DNA from: JANXQG01 sp963709175
GTDB lineage: Bacteria; Planctomycetota; Planctomycetia; Pirellulales; Thermoguttaceae
Length of the DNA: 64,000 nt
Assembly (NCBI GenBank): GCA_963709175.1
Contig: CAVPVK010000007.1
Location: 2,170,001-2,234,000 of the forward strand
Direction: 5' to 3'
Position 1 is the first letter of the stretch. Each line of letters opens with the position of its first letter. The notes under the pieces were generated by a model that was given only the letters and a program-made list of their open reading frames with translations, searched no databases and was not told the origin of the DNA. Shown in pieces: positions 25,926 through 35,723 of the stretch. The translations under genes and the position numbers were made by a program.

Positions 25926-27923
25926 CTACTGCGTTCTGGCAACCCGGAAACCCACGTCGTTACCTTGTCCGTTGTCCGGCGAGAACCACGAGTAGCGGCG
26001 TGCGACACGGGCATCGACAATACCCGAACCCCAGCAACTGCCCCGGCAGACACGACAGCTTCCCATGCCTGGGCCCTTGGGGTCATCGACGCCCGATTTT
26101 TCGTAGTAGTCGCCGCCATACCAGTCTGCGCACCACTGTATGGCGTTGCCGTGCATATCGTAGAGTCCGAAGGCGTTGGGCTTGAATCGGCCCACCGGTG
26201 ACGTGAAGGCGTAACCGTCGCTGGCCTTAATGCCCCACGCTGCAGCGTTCGGCACCTTTGCTTTGTACGTCGCATCGGCCACATTGGCTACGTTGGCGAG
26301 CCCCTCCGGATCATCGCCATTATAATACCGCGTGGTCGTTCCCGCCCGGCAGGCGTATTCCCACTCGGCCTCGGTAGGCAGTCGATACGTTTTGCCCTCC
26401 TTCTTGCTGAGCCAGTCGCAGAATGCCACGGCGTCGTTCCAGCTTACGCACACCACAGGGTGCTCGTCAGTTTGCTCAAATCCGGCGTCGCGCCAAGACT
26501 TGTGCTCGTTGAGATCCTTCGCTTTCTTCTCAACGTCGGTTTTGTAGCCGGTGTCGTTGACGAACTGTCGAAACTGGCCCCGGGTGACATGGTAGGTGCC
26601 CAAATAGAAAGGTTTTGTGATTCGCACCCTATGCAGTGGATGCTCGCTTTGGAAGAGATCGCCCGATCTGTTGCCGTAGTCAGCCACGAGCTCGACCGGC
26701 TCACGGCTACCCATGATAAACTCGCCCGAAGGGATGAGGCTCAACTTCATGCCGATGGAATTCGCGATGGGGTTCGTGCCGCCAATCGCCTTCGGAGCGT
26801 TGCCATTTGTCGGCTTCTCAGGCGTTTGAGTTTTGACAATCGAATTGGCCGAGCCTTTCGCGTGGCCGGCGACAGAAGGCGTGTATGACGGGGCGGACGC
26901 GGAATTCCCGGCGGCATCCCGAGTCCTAGCGACGCGGAATCCGAGCGAGAAGAGGAAGCCCGAGCCATTCGGCCGTTGCCGCGAGCGATAGGCGGAACAG
27001 TCTTCCATCGACCAGCTTTGCCAAGAACCACCCCGCAGGACTCGGTCAATTCCGAGGTCTGGGCCCGCTGGGTCTTCCGCGGGAGATATCACGTAGTAGT
27101 CTTCTCCATACCAGTCAGCGCACCACTGCATGGCGTTGCCGTGCATATCGTAGAGTCCGAAGGCGTTGGGCTTGAACTTGCCCACCGGTGACGTGAACGC
27201 GTAGCCGTCGCTGGCCTTGATCGCCATGTTTGACCAGCGGCACTGCGACCTAAACGTCGAGTCGGCCACATTCGCCACCTGGGCCAAGGTCTCGGGGTCG
27301 TCGCCACTATAATAATGCGTGGTCGTTCCCGCCCGGCAGGCGTATTCCCACTCGGCCTCGGTAGGCAGTCGATAGGTCTTGCCTTCCTTTTTGCAGAGCC
27401 ACTTGCAGAAGGCCACGGCGTCGTTCCAGGTTACGCACACCACGGGGTGCTCGTCGGTCTGCTCGAAGCCTGTGTTCCGCCACGAATACTCATTCTTGTA
27501 GCCGCATTCGAAGCGCTTCTTCTCACGATCCCATCCGAACATCGGCCTGCCCGGCGTCTCGGCGTCGGTCTTGTACCCAGTATCGTTGACGAACTGGCGA
27601 AACTGGCCGCGCGTGACATGGTAAGTGCCCAAATAGAACGGTTTCGTGATTCGCACGCTATGGAGTGGATGCTCGTTTTTGAAAAAACGTGCCGCCCCAA
27701 AATCCGTGTTGTACTGTTTCCGGAAGAAGGCAGCGGTTTCCTCTGCCGACTCACCACTGCCCATCTTGAACTCGCCCGGAGGGACGAGGGTCAGCTTCAT
27801 ACCGATGGAGTTCGTGATCTTGTTGTCGCCGCTGGCCGCCTTCGGCGCCTGGGCAGTTGCGACGGTAAAACTGCCGAGTGTGGCCAGGGCCGCCAAAGCC
27901 GCAGTAAACGCTTGCCGGAACAT
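25926..27923 (-). CDS. Tandem formylglycine-generating-enzyme-like (SUMF1) protein
   Basis: 665-aa secreted protein with signal peptide MFRQAFTAALAALATLGSFTVATAQ and two FGE/SUMF1-type domains (about residues 36-340 and 385-665). Each domain carries NSIGMKL, PPGEFxMGS or PSGEFIMGS, PFYLGTYHVTRGQFRQFVND, YRLPTEAEWEYACRAGTTT and FGLYDMHGNAxQWCADWYG. Domain 1 ends with the usual VLRGGSW; domain 2 has CRGSCWGSG instead. Neither has the CxxxxC pair of sulfatase-activating FGE, so these are probably glycan- or peptide-binding or otherwise diverged. Long stretches of the two domains are nearly identical at DNA level, so the duplication is recent. Confidence 0.87.
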   Translation of the reverse strand: MFRQAFTAALAALATLGSFTVATAQAPKAASGDNKITNSIGMKLTLVPPGEFKMGSGESAEETAAFFRKQYNTDFGAARFFKNEHPLHSVRITKPFYLGTYHVTRGQFRQFVNDTGYKTDAETPGRPMFGWDREKKRFECGYKNEYSWRNTGFEQTDEHPVVCVTWNDAVAFCKWLCKKEGKTYRLPTEAEWEYACRAGTTTHYYSGDDPETLAQVANVADSTFRSQCRWSNMAIKASDGYAFTSPVGKFKPNAFGLYDMHGNAMQWCADWYGEDYYVISPAEDPAGPDLGIDRVLRGGSWQSWSMEDCSAYRSRQRPNGSGFLFSLGFRVARTRDAAGNSASAPSYTPSVAGHAKGSANSIVKTQTPEKPTNGNAPKAIGGTNPIANSIGMKLSLIPSGEFIMGSREPVELVADYGNRSGDLFQSEHPLHRVRITKPFYLGTYHVTRGQFRQFVNDTGYKTDVEKKAKDLNEHKSWRDAGFEQTDEHPVVCVSWNDAVAFCDWLSKKEGKTYRLPTEAEWEYACRAGTTTRYYNGDDPEGLANVANVADATYKAKVPNAAAWGIKASDGYAFTSPVGRFKPNAFGLYDMHGNAIQWCADWYGGDYYEKSGVDDPKGPGMGSCRVCRGSCWGSGIVDARVARRYSWFSPDNGQGNDVGFRVARTQ

Positions 27924-28075
27924 GGGGCGGATGTCCTCTTGTCAATGCCGTTGCCGGAAACGGCCCTGGCGCACGACGCCAGCGGCTGAGAGCGCCTCGC
28001 GGGATTACAGAATAACCTACCGCCAGTTCTTATTGGCGTCAACCACTGCAGAAAGCGACGCGCGGCCTTGCCTTG

Positions 28076-28442
28076 TCACGAGCCAGAGTCGGAAACGCCT
28101 ATTCGGTGACGGCCAGCCTGCGGCACCAGCAGTACCTCGCCCCGGTCTGGCACCACCTGGACCAAAGCAAACTTCCCGCTGTCGTGCTCGATGACCTTGC
28201 AACCAACCACCTTCCCGTTCTGCGTTGCCACGGCTGATTTCCGGGTTTCGGGCAGCCGCACCTTCACCGTCAGCGGGAAGTCGAACAGGTTGTCGTCCAT
28301 CTCGTCGGTCAGATCCAGCACGATGTTGTCCGTCTCGACGCTCTTCACGGTCAGCTTGGCCGTGTCGCGCTCCTGACCGTAGCGGGCAACTTCGCTGAAG
28401 CGTCCCAGCCACAGCTCGCCGCTCTTGGCCTTGTCGTGCGGA
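28076..28442 (-). pseudogene. C-terminal fragment, possibly of a polysaccharide deacetylase
   Basis: About 120 codons read leftwards out of the left end of element copy B: HDKAKSGELWLGRFSEVARYGQERDTAKLTVKS, then a small beta domain (VLDLTDEMDDNLFDFPLTVKVRLP) and a stop at 28076. The ELWLGRFSEVARY-type sequence is familiar from the C-terminal part of bacterial polysaccharide deacetylases. The catalytic N-terminal barrel is missing, and the frame upstream is element DNA, so the gene was truncated by the element or a linked deletion. Family assignment is moderate at best. Confidence 0.5.
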
Positions 28443-28895
28443 GGGTATGGGGTCACCCCTACGTTAGACATTTATGGATTGGCTTGCGGCGTGAAAGTTG
28501 GTATTTTGCGGCCATGGCCCGATCGTTAAGAATCGAATTGGCCGGGGGACTTTACCATGATGCGCCGCGGCAACGAGCGATGCGCGATTTTCCGAGACGA
28601 CGACGATCGCCAGCGGCGACTGGACTGGCTGCAGCGCGCCGTGGAAACCTACGGCTGGCGGCTGCATGCATTTGTGCTCTTAGGGAACCACGACCACTTC
28701 TTCCTGGAAACCCCGGAGCCCAACCTCACCGCGGGAATGCACCTGCTGAACGGCAGCTACAATGTCCGGCACAGACGCGTCGGGCACTTGTTCCAAGGAC
28801 GTTATCGAGGAGGCCGGAAAGGATGTTGCCGCGACCCTTGCCAAGCTGCAGGAACAACTCACTAATGGCTAACGTAGGTGTGACCCGATACCCCC
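28443..28895 (+). mobile_element. REP-transposase-derived element, copy B
   Basis: About 453 bp with both termini. The left end reads GTATGGGGTCACCCCTACG then TTAGACATT; the right end is its imperfect inverse (AATGGCTAACGTAGGTGTGA then CCCGATAC). The inner ORF starts at 28514 (MARSLRIELAGGLYH) but goes out of frame at 28556-28562, where a TG pair is missing; the rest continues from ATG 28557 (RRGNERCAIFRDDDDRQRRLDWL…NHDHFF). Two further deletions, 12 and 14 nt relative to copy C, remove GCF and FKAHL-region codons. No catalytic-Tyr region exists, so it is non-autonomous. Confidence 0.82.
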
Positions 28896-28918
28896 TTAGT
28901 CCGTGGGCCTCGTGCCGC

Positions 28919-30160
28919 CTACCTCTGCAACGATGCCAGGATTCGTTTTTTTTCGGCTTCCAGAGGAATTTCCGCGTAGGTACTGAGCGACATCATGCGG
29001 CGGTTGAGGTTTTCGGCCTTGCCGGTCGTGGCGGGCCGAGCCTTGCGCAGTCGTTCTTGACGATTGTTGACGACACGCGATTCCTGTTTGAGCCCGGCGC
29101 CGGCGGCAACCTGGCCTGAGAGTACGGGTCCCGCCGTCGCCAGTAGCATGTTGCGTTCGGCGAGAATGGCCCGGCATTCCCGCCGCAAGGGTTCAGCCTC
29201 GGCGTCCAACTCGTAGACCTTCTGTTTGGTCTCGGACAACTCACTCTCATCGGACTGCGACGACTCGCGATTCTCTCTGTCCCTCCGAATGTCGTCCGTC
29301 AGGCGACCGCACCTTGATTCGGCGTCGCTGATACTCGACTCGATCGCCTGCAAATCGGGGGCAACCTTTTGCAAACGGCGCTGCAAGTCGGAAAGTTTGA
29401 GGTTCACTTCGCTTTGCAGGGCCCCATGGGCGGTCGTCAGCTCCGCGCGTTTCTCCGCGGTTTTCTGCCTGACGTTCTCCAATTCCTGCACGGCCGCCTC
29501 GTGTCGAGACTTGGCTTCTTCGACGGAGGCATCCATCTGCTCTTTGAGCTTCTGGCACGTCGCGATGGCCCCCTCCAGACCGGCCGCAAATGCCGCGTTG
29601 GCGGCGGGAGACATCTGTTTCACGAGCCGCTGCTTGGCCCTCTCCAACTCATCGCCGGGAACAGCCTTGGCCTGGGGCTTTTCCAGGTAGCCGATGATTT
29701 GTCCGACGAGCAAGGCCGTCTGGCAAGTCACATCGTTCGGCCCTCCGCCCGGCTTCTCCGCCGCAAGATCGACTGCCATCTCCTCGGCCTGCCGCAAGGC
29801 GTCGGGATACTTACGGAGTTGCACGAGAATCCACAACCGCGTCCGCGCAACCAGGAGACGCGTCTCGCCCCGTGTGCGAGCGACGAGCTTCTCCAGTAGT
29901 TTCGCCGACTCATCGTACTGCTGTTGGCGGAGAAGAACCAGCGAGTACGCGTAATCAACGCGAACGTCGTCCGGGAATCTGTCCCGGCAGGCCTGGTATG
30001 CCTCCTCGGCAGACCGCACCGCGTCGGGTGACCTCTTCTCGCAGAAGGAAAGCAATGCGCTCACCAACTGCAGCTTGTCCGGCGGCTCCGACGCGACCGC
30101 GCCGGTCGTCAGAAGCAGCACGAGTAGCATTTCTGAAACGCAAACGATGTTTGTACGCAT
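28919..30160 (-). CDS. Secreted TPR/coiled-coil protein
   Basis: 413-aa exported protein: signal peptide in the first 24 residues (ending GAVASEP), a helical TPR-like part (residues 30-145: AVRSAEEAYQACRDRFPDDVRVDYAYSL, YDESAKLLEKLVARTRG), then long coiled coil (residues 195-340: KLKEQMDASVEEAKSRHEAAVQ, LQRRLQKVAPDLQAIESS). No enzymatic motif. GGAGG just upstream of the ATG fixes the start. It lies 50 bp upstream of the kinase/WD40 3' end. Function unknown; possibly an envelope scaffold. Confidence 0.72.
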   Translation of the reverse strand: MRTNIVCVSEMLLVLLLTTGAVASEPPDKLQLVSALLSFCEKRSPDAVRSAEEAYQACRDRFPDDVRVDYAYSLVLLRQQQYDESAKLLEKLVARTRGETRLLVARTRLWILVQLRKYPDALRQAEEMAVDLAAEKPGGGPNDVTCQTALLVGQIIGYLEKPQAKAVPGDELERAKQRLVKQMSPAANAAFAAGLEGAIATCQKLKEQMDASVEEAKSRHEAAVQELENVRQKTAEKRAELTTAHGALQSEVNLKLSDLQRRLQKVAPDLQAIESSISDAESRCGRLTDDIRRDRENRESSQSDESELSETKQKVYELDAEAEPLRRECRAILAERNMLLATAGPVLSGQVAAGAGLKQESRVVNNRQERLRKARPATTGKAENLNRRMMSLSTYAEIPLEAEKKRILASLQR

Positions 30161-30209
30161 CTGGATCTCCCTCCTGAGTTAAACGTGGCTAATTGTATTC
30201 GGATCGGGA

Positions 30210-32459
30210 TTATCGATCATAGTTGTCGTCTTCGGCCGCAGGGCACGCTGCCACGTCGCTTGCCGAAGCGGTTGCCAGGAGATGTATCTCGCCGTCTTCG
30301 CCGCCAGTCGCTAACCATCGTCCGTCAGAGGTGATGTCGATTGCGTTTATTGGTCCACGATGCAGCAGAAGGCGGCACTTCACCTCGCCGCTCAGCACGT
30401 CGCACAATAAGAGGCGGCCATCTTTGCCGGCCGAGGCGATCGTGCGCGAGTCAGGCAGGAAACGAATGCAGTGCACCGGTCCCTGGTGCCCTCGCGCGAC
30501 GGCAACGAGCGATAATCTCTCAGCGCTCCAAATCTTGACTTCGCCGTCTTCGCCTCCCGACGCAATCCAACGGCCGCAGGATGACCAGTCAACGGAATTG
30601 ATCGGTTGCTGATGGCTGCCTAGGGTAAAAAGCTTGTTGCCGCTTCGATCGCGAATTTGAATTTCAGCGCCATCGTTCACAACAAACCTCTGTTCGTCCG
30701 GTGAGAATGCCGCTGAGCGAGCCGCAGCTCGAAAGCCGCCGCGAACTTCCATCACGCCTCGCTTAACGTCTCGCTCGGCCAGCAAGACGAGATTGTCGCG
30801 CAGCACCGCAATGCAGTTGCTGCGGTCATGCGTTATCGCGGCATAGATCGCCGATCCAGACTGACGCGACAAAGAACGTGTAAGAGCTTCGCGAATGTCC
30901 GTAGGCAAGCGCTGGTTAACCGCTCCCGCAAGGGAAAGCCCGACCAATTCCGGGTCGGTCCAGCCGCGCGGCCTCAGCCCGCTCGGAAGAGAACCGACTG
31001 CTTGATCCAGTGGCGTTGATGAACCACTGGCTTCCTGGGGACGCAGAAGCCGGACGCCAAATGCCGACCTGGTACCTGAATTCTTTACGGTGATCAAGGC
31101 GCTTTGGGAGGATTCATCCAGGGTCACTCCCGCGATCGGCAGGCCTCCAAATTTCAGAGTGCCGATAGGTTTGCCCCCAGGCCATGAAACCATGTCAATG
31201 CCCGTCGCGGTCGCCATGTTCTCCATGGGAGTCCTCGTGTACCAGCAAGGCGCGATCAGCGTGTTACCGCGGTCGATCAACGCCGACCAAGGGCTGCCCA
31301 TTACGCCCCACTGTGGTTTGGCGCGACCCGTGTCCACTGGAGCCGATCTACGCCTGGCCAAATTAAATTGAAACAGGCCCATGACTTTATCAATGTAGAG
31401 ATCCTGGCTGTCGGGCGAAAACATGATGCCCGAGCTATATGTCCCAACTTGTTCTCCCTCGGCATAGGGTTCTAGATTCTCAGCTTTGAAGACTCGAACG
31501 ACTGCCCCGCTCGTCTGCGGCCGGCAGGCGGCTATCCAACGGCCATCGGGCGACCAGGCCATGCTGGGCAGCATAACCATCATTTCCGGCGCATCTTGTT
31601 TAGCGCTGGCCAACTTCTTGCCCGTAGCGAATTCGAAAAGCTCGACCGCCATGTTCGTCTCGACGGCAATCCGGGATCCATCCGGGGAGAAGATGACTCG
31701 AAACGGCGCTTCGTTGCGTTCAAAGGGAATCGTGCGGATAACCTTCAAGTCCGGCAGGCTAAAAACCGTCAAGTCACTGCACTGCGGGGTGTTCTGGCAG
31801 TCGTGTCCCGCTACAAGCCATTGACCATCAGGCGAAATAGCCACGCCACGGTAGTGCGTCGGGAGTCCATCAACGGAATGAACTAATTCCAGTGTGTCGC
31901 GGCTGAAAACCTTGATTCCCATATCATCCGATTGAACGACGAAGCGTCCATCGGCCGAAATCGCCAGGTCGCTGATAAAAGGTCTACCATGCCGAATTCT
32001 GCCAAGGTAAGTTCGGTAGTGAAGATTCCAAAGGTGCAAGCCTTCCTCGCCGCCGAAGGCCGCCAGTGTCGATTCGTCGCGCGAGACGATGAGCCGTTGG
32101 ACGTGCCAGAGTTGCCTTTGTGCGAACGAGGGCGGTGCACGGCGCGAGGACCAGAAGCGGAGCGTGCCGTCGCGGCTCGCGGAGATGATTGTTCCCGCGG
32201 GGCGTGCCACCGCGAGATCGACGACCGGAGCGGTATGGCCGCGGAGCACCTGGTTTGCCAGCGTCCTGTGCGTGCTCCAGATTCGCACGTCGAGATCTTC
32301 AGAAGCGGACGCAAGCGTGTCTTCCGTCAAGAAAACGATGCCGCGCACGGGAGCTCGGTGGCCCGTAAACTCGCATAGCCGCTCCCCCGATGCGCTATCC
32401 CGCACGGCAATCTTCCCGTCCTGGCCGCCGCTGGCAACGAGCTTATTACTGGGCGAGAA
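30210..32459 (-). CDS. WD40 propeller half of Ser/Thr kinase gene (frameshifted)
   Basis: C-terminal WD40 region belonging to the kinase encoded immediately upstream. It re-enters register at FSPSNKLVASGGQDGKIAVRD (from about 32459). WD-type repeats run to the end: RLCEFTGHRAPVRGIVFL, VLRGHTAPVVDLAVARP, LGSHQQPINSVDWSSCGRWIASGGEDGEVKIW, ARGHQGPVHCIRFLPD, LHRGPINAIDITSDGRWLATGGEDGEIHL. About twelve repeats would make two propellers. The frame is open up to 32669, but residues before FSPSN are out-of-register noise. A single extra base at 32460 separates it from the kinase. Confidence 0.82.
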   Translation of the reverse strand, partial: FSPSNKLVASGGQDGKIAVRDSASGERLCEFTGHRAPVRGIVFLTEDTLASASEDLDVRIWSTHRTLANQVLRGHTAPVVDLAVARPAGTIISASRDGTLRFWSSRRAPPSFAQRQLWHVQRLIVSRDESTLAAFGGEEGLHLWNLHYRTYLGRIRHGRPFISDLAISADGRFVVQSDDMGIKVFSRDTLELVHSVDGLPTHYRGVAISPDGQWLVAGHDCQNTPQCSDLTVFSLPDLKVIRTIPFERNEAPFRVIFSPDGSRIAVETNMAVELFEFATGKKLASAKQDAPEMMVMLPSMAWSPDGRWIAACRPQTSGAVVRVFKAENLEPYAEGEQVGTYSSGIMFSPDSQDLYIDKVMGLFQFNLARRRSAPVDTGRAKPQWGVMGSPWSALIDRGNTLIAPCWYTRTPMENMATATGIDMVSWPGGKPIGTLKFGGLPIAGVTLDESSQSALITVKNSGTRSAFGVRLLRPQEASGSSTPLDQAVGSLPSGLRPRGWTDPELVGLSLAGAVNQRLPTDIREALTRSLSRQSGSAIYAAITHDRSNCIAVLRDNLVLLAERDVKRGVMEVRGGFRAAARSAAFSPDEQRFVVNDGAEIQIRDRSGNKLFTLGSHQQPINSVDWSSCGRWIASGGEDGEVKIWSAERLSLVAVARGHQGPVHCIRFLPDSRTIASAGKDGRLLLCDVLSGEVKCRLLLHRGPINAIDITSDGRWLATGGEDGEIHLLATASASDVAACPAAEDDNYDR

Positions 32460-34919
32460 CTGCGCAGGCCCAGACAATGCCGGTGTGGGCGTCGCAGGCG
32501 TGAGATAGAGTACCCGCCTCCGAGTCATATAGGTAGAGAGTGCCTTGGCGATGTCCGGCCGCGAGAATTCTTCCGTCGGAAGAAAACGCGGCGGCGAAGC
32601 ATGGGCTGCCCCAGCGTTCCGGCGGCCAATCGCGATATTCTTGCGATCGCAGAAGACGGAAGGCATCACTATTGGGGTCAGGTATTCTTATCAGCACGCC
32701 AACCGTTCTCTTTCCGGGTTGTTGAAAGATCTTGGCCGTGAGGATATCGGCGAGAAAGAAGCGTCGCGACGGACTCCCTAGGACATAAAGCCCGCTCGAG
32801 ACCTCGGACAGCAGCTTTTTGTCACCGTTGGGGGACGCAATGCCGATGCAACCGAGTTTGTCGCACGGGCCGAACCGTTTGGCGCCATCAGGCGCTATCG
32901 CGCTGGGCCACCGTGTGACCTCAAAGGCGTCGGTGCCCTCGGGTAGAGAATCCGAAGCAACGGCCGCGCGTGCCACGTCCCACGCCCGGCACCGGCCCGA
33001 CCACCCCGAACCCCAAAGCTGGTGCGAACTGCCCGTGAACTGTAATGCCGACCAGTGTTGCTCGCCCGGCAGTTGAAAGGCAAGCGGTAATCGCTTCCTT
33101 GTGGCGAAGTCCCACACGAAAGCCCGGCCACCTTCGCAAGCGGCAGCGACGTACTCTTCATCGGGCGAGATGGCGATTTTCTCGGCCGGCGCGGGCAGGC
33201 GAATCATCGCCTCTTCCTCGTGCGCCCTTCTCCACCAGTAGTACCATTCGAATCCCCGCAGGTCCTCTTCACCCGGTTCGTGCGGGATATGGCGGCGCAA
33301 CAGGGCGTCAACGCGCTCATTGTTCCCCTCGGCCGCATATTGCTCGATACGATTCAAGTCGGCAATATAGAGCGTACGGCGAAGTTCGGCAGCCCCCTGC
33401 CTGACCAGCATTTCACTGTTGCGTGCAAGCTTGGCCTGATCCGAGGCTTTCTTTTCCGCGGCCAGGGCGATTCCTTTTTGGACGGCTTCCGACTTCGTGG
33501 CGGCCTGGGCAAGTTCCTTCTGCGTTTCCTCAGAATTCGCCCGCTGCCGCTCGCGGACGGCGAAGTACCCAGATACCGCCGTACCGGTCAGCACGCTCAC
33601 GATAACCGCCGTAATCAAACTCGCTACCACAGGATTCCGGCGGCACCAGCGCCAAGTATGTTCCCATCGACCCACAGGCCGGGCCAGGATCGGCCGGCCT
33701 TCGAGATTACGTCGCAGATCGTCGGCCAAGGCATGGGCGGTCGCATACCGCCGTGGCACCGACTTCTCCAGGCATTTCAAGACGATCGTTTCCAAGTCCT
33801 TGGGCACGGCCGGATTCAATTGCCGCGGCGACACCGGCTCGCGCTCGAGCACCTGCTGCATCGTTTCCAGCGCCGTGGCCGCTTGAAACGGCGGCCGGCC
33901 GGTGAGCGCCGTGTACAGCAGCGCGCCAAGGGAATAGACGTCGGCCGCTGGACCAACCGCATTGATCTGCCCGGCCGCCTGTTCTGGCGGCATGTAGCTG
34001 GGCGTGCCCAAGACCTGCCCCGTGGCCGTCAAGTCGCTGCCGCGACCCGCACCCACAATTGGGTCCCCGCCGGGTGCCCCGACCCGCTTGGCCAAGCCAA
34101 AGTCGGTGATCCGCGGGCGGCCGTTGCTATCGATAAGGATGTTCGAGGGCTTGATGTCGCGATGGATCACGCCTTGACGATGGGCATATTCCACCGCCTC
34201 CGCCACCGTGGCCACCAATTCCGCCGCCTCCTTGGGCGGCAAGGGCCCCTCGGCCAAGCGGGCCGAAAGGCTCGAACCATCGACATAGCCCATCGAGAAG
34301 TAGTGCTGTCCCTCGTGTTCGCCGACTTCGAAAACGGGCACGATATTTGCGTGGTCCAACAGCGCCGCCGCCTGGGCCTCGCTGTGAAACCGATCGTGGT
34401 CGGCCTTCGTAGCAAGCTGACCGGCAAGGATCGTCTTCACAGCCACGATTCGATTCAGAGAGACCTGCCGGGCTTTGTAGACCATGCCCATGCCGCCGCG
34501 GGCGATCTCTTCGATCAGTTCATAGTCGCCCAGGTAACGGATGCGAGGAAGTTCGCCGTCGGGCCGGGGCGCGTCGCACGGCGTGAACTGGACGGTTTCC
34601 CCCTCAGCACTCGATGGTGCAGGCCGAGATCTCTCGGCAAACAGGTCAGCAAGCTGATCGAGTCGGAGTGTCGGATACTCGGCCTGGTACGTCTCCAACG
34701 TCGGGCTTTCCCCGATCTGCCGGCGATAGTGGATGTCGAGAATCAGCAATTCGCGGAGCAGGTCGGGCCATTCGGCAGCCGGGATCTCCGTCAGGAAGTC
34801 GTCGATCTTCGGCGCGTCCCGGCCTTCCAAGCAGCCTCGAACTGGTCGCAAATCCGATTGGCCCGCAGGCCCTGTGACAAGCTGGCCGAAGACACATCAT
34901 TGGGCGGTTGGGGTTGCAT
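32446..34919 (-). CDS. Planctomycete-type Ser/Thr protein kinase (frameshifted at both ends)
   Basis: Hanks-type kinase. All core motifs are present: glycine loop EEIARGGMGMVYKA, VAVKTI lysine, HRDIKPSN catalytic loop, DFGLAKR metal loop and GTPSYMPPEQ activation segment. After it come one membrane helix (VVASLITAVIVSVLTGTAVSGYF), a coiled stretch and the first WD40 blades. The natural start is probably ATG 34919 (MQPQPPNDVSSASLSQGL), whose frame runs through DQFEAAWKAGTR and is broken near 34811 by loss of one base; in the main frame the first start is 34851. A second shift at 32460 detaches the WD40 half. Corrected length is about 1570 aa, typical of planctomycete kinase-WD40 sensors. Confidence 0.88.
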
Positions 34920-35333
34920 AATGATCCTGTCCGCTCGGTCCGTGTCCAAAAGCTCCGGGACGACTGTGAATTGTGCCGAGGCCAAGCCAATTTCGGATAG
35001 GATCTTGGAATGGCATGGAATGAGCAAGCGATCCTATGACGGAATAAGGCCCTTCGGTGGCATTTACCCGACAGGGAATTGTCGCAAGAAGTCTTCGGCG
35101 AACCAGTGAGGCCCGGGAAATTGGATCGAAAGCGTGCGAGACCACTCGTCGCGACGCGTGCTGAACTCTCTGTCGAGCAAGGAGTTAGATCGACATTCAT
35201 GTAAACCTACGTGGCACCGTCTCAATCTGAGCGTTTCTTGGGGAAACTCAGGTTGACAGATTCGATGGGAATCGGTTTTTTATGTCTTAGGAGATTTTCA
35301 AGGAAGTGACCGTGTACAAGGAGGTTCACGGAA
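34920..35333. other. Intergenic stretch between kinase and IS
   Basis: No gene supported. It contains the kinase 5' region and the left flank of the insertion sequence. AAGGAGGTT at 35318-35326 is the ribosome site for the transposase ORF. No clear left inverted repeat was identified by eye. Confidence 0.4.
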
Positions 35334-35723
35334 ATGGCCAGATTACCCATTGTTTCATGGATTGGGAACGCGGCAGCGGTTATGACAGGGAAATGGGGCT
35401 CGGTTTCGGAACAGGCGGAGGCGGCCGGGTGTAGTCGGCAAACCGCCTACGATCATGCGGAGAAAGTCGAAGCGGCAGTGCGCGACGCGGTCGGCGGCGG
35501 GCCGTCACGCGACCAACTCCAAGAACAAGTACGCCAGCAGGCGGAGCGACTGGCATTGCTGGAAAAGCGACTGGCTAAGGCGACGGAGTTTTCTGAACAG
35601 GAGCAGCAACGGTTTGCGGCAACGGCCACAGCCATGGGGTTGAGTTACTCGCAAACGAGGGAACTCTTGGGAATCGTCGTGAAAAAAAATCTCCCAGCCG
35701 TGCGAAGATCGGCCGGTGGGTGA
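35334..35723 (+). CDS. Transposase ORF A (DDE-type IS, frameshift-expressed)
   Basis: 129-aa N-terminal transposase ORF: helix-turn-helix region WGSVSEQAEAAGCSRQTAYDHAEKVEAAV (residues 22-50), then a coiled segment (LQEQVRQQAERLALLEKRLAKATEF) and AMGLSYSQTRELLGIV. It ends in the wrong frame soon after an A8 run (35682-35689). A -1 slip on A_AAA_AAA gives KSPSRAKIGRWVKES and continues into ORF B. Strong ribosome site AAGGAGG. Similar DDE transposases are frequent in planctomycetes; I cannot name the IS family with certainty. Confidence 0.72.
   Translation: MARLPIVSWIGNAAAVMTGKWGSVSEQAEAAGCSRQTAYDHAEKVEAAVRDAVGGGPSRDQLQEQVRQQAERLALLEKRLAKATEFSEQEQQRFAATATAMGLSYSQTRELLGIVVKKNLPAVRRSAGG
35682..35689 (+). 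promoter_or_regulatory. A8 slippery site for -1 ribosomal frameshifting
   Basis: Eight consecutive A placed so ORF A reads AAA AAA AAT, giving an A_AAA_AAA heptamer. ORF B is in the -1 frame, and the fusion yields uninterrupted transposase-like sequence. This is the arrangement used by many insertion sequences to make full-length transposase. Confidence 0.7.

Noticed and set aside
33220..35109. 629-residue open frame on the plus strand.
   Set aside because: Antisense to the kinase domain, which has every Hanks motif on the minus strand.
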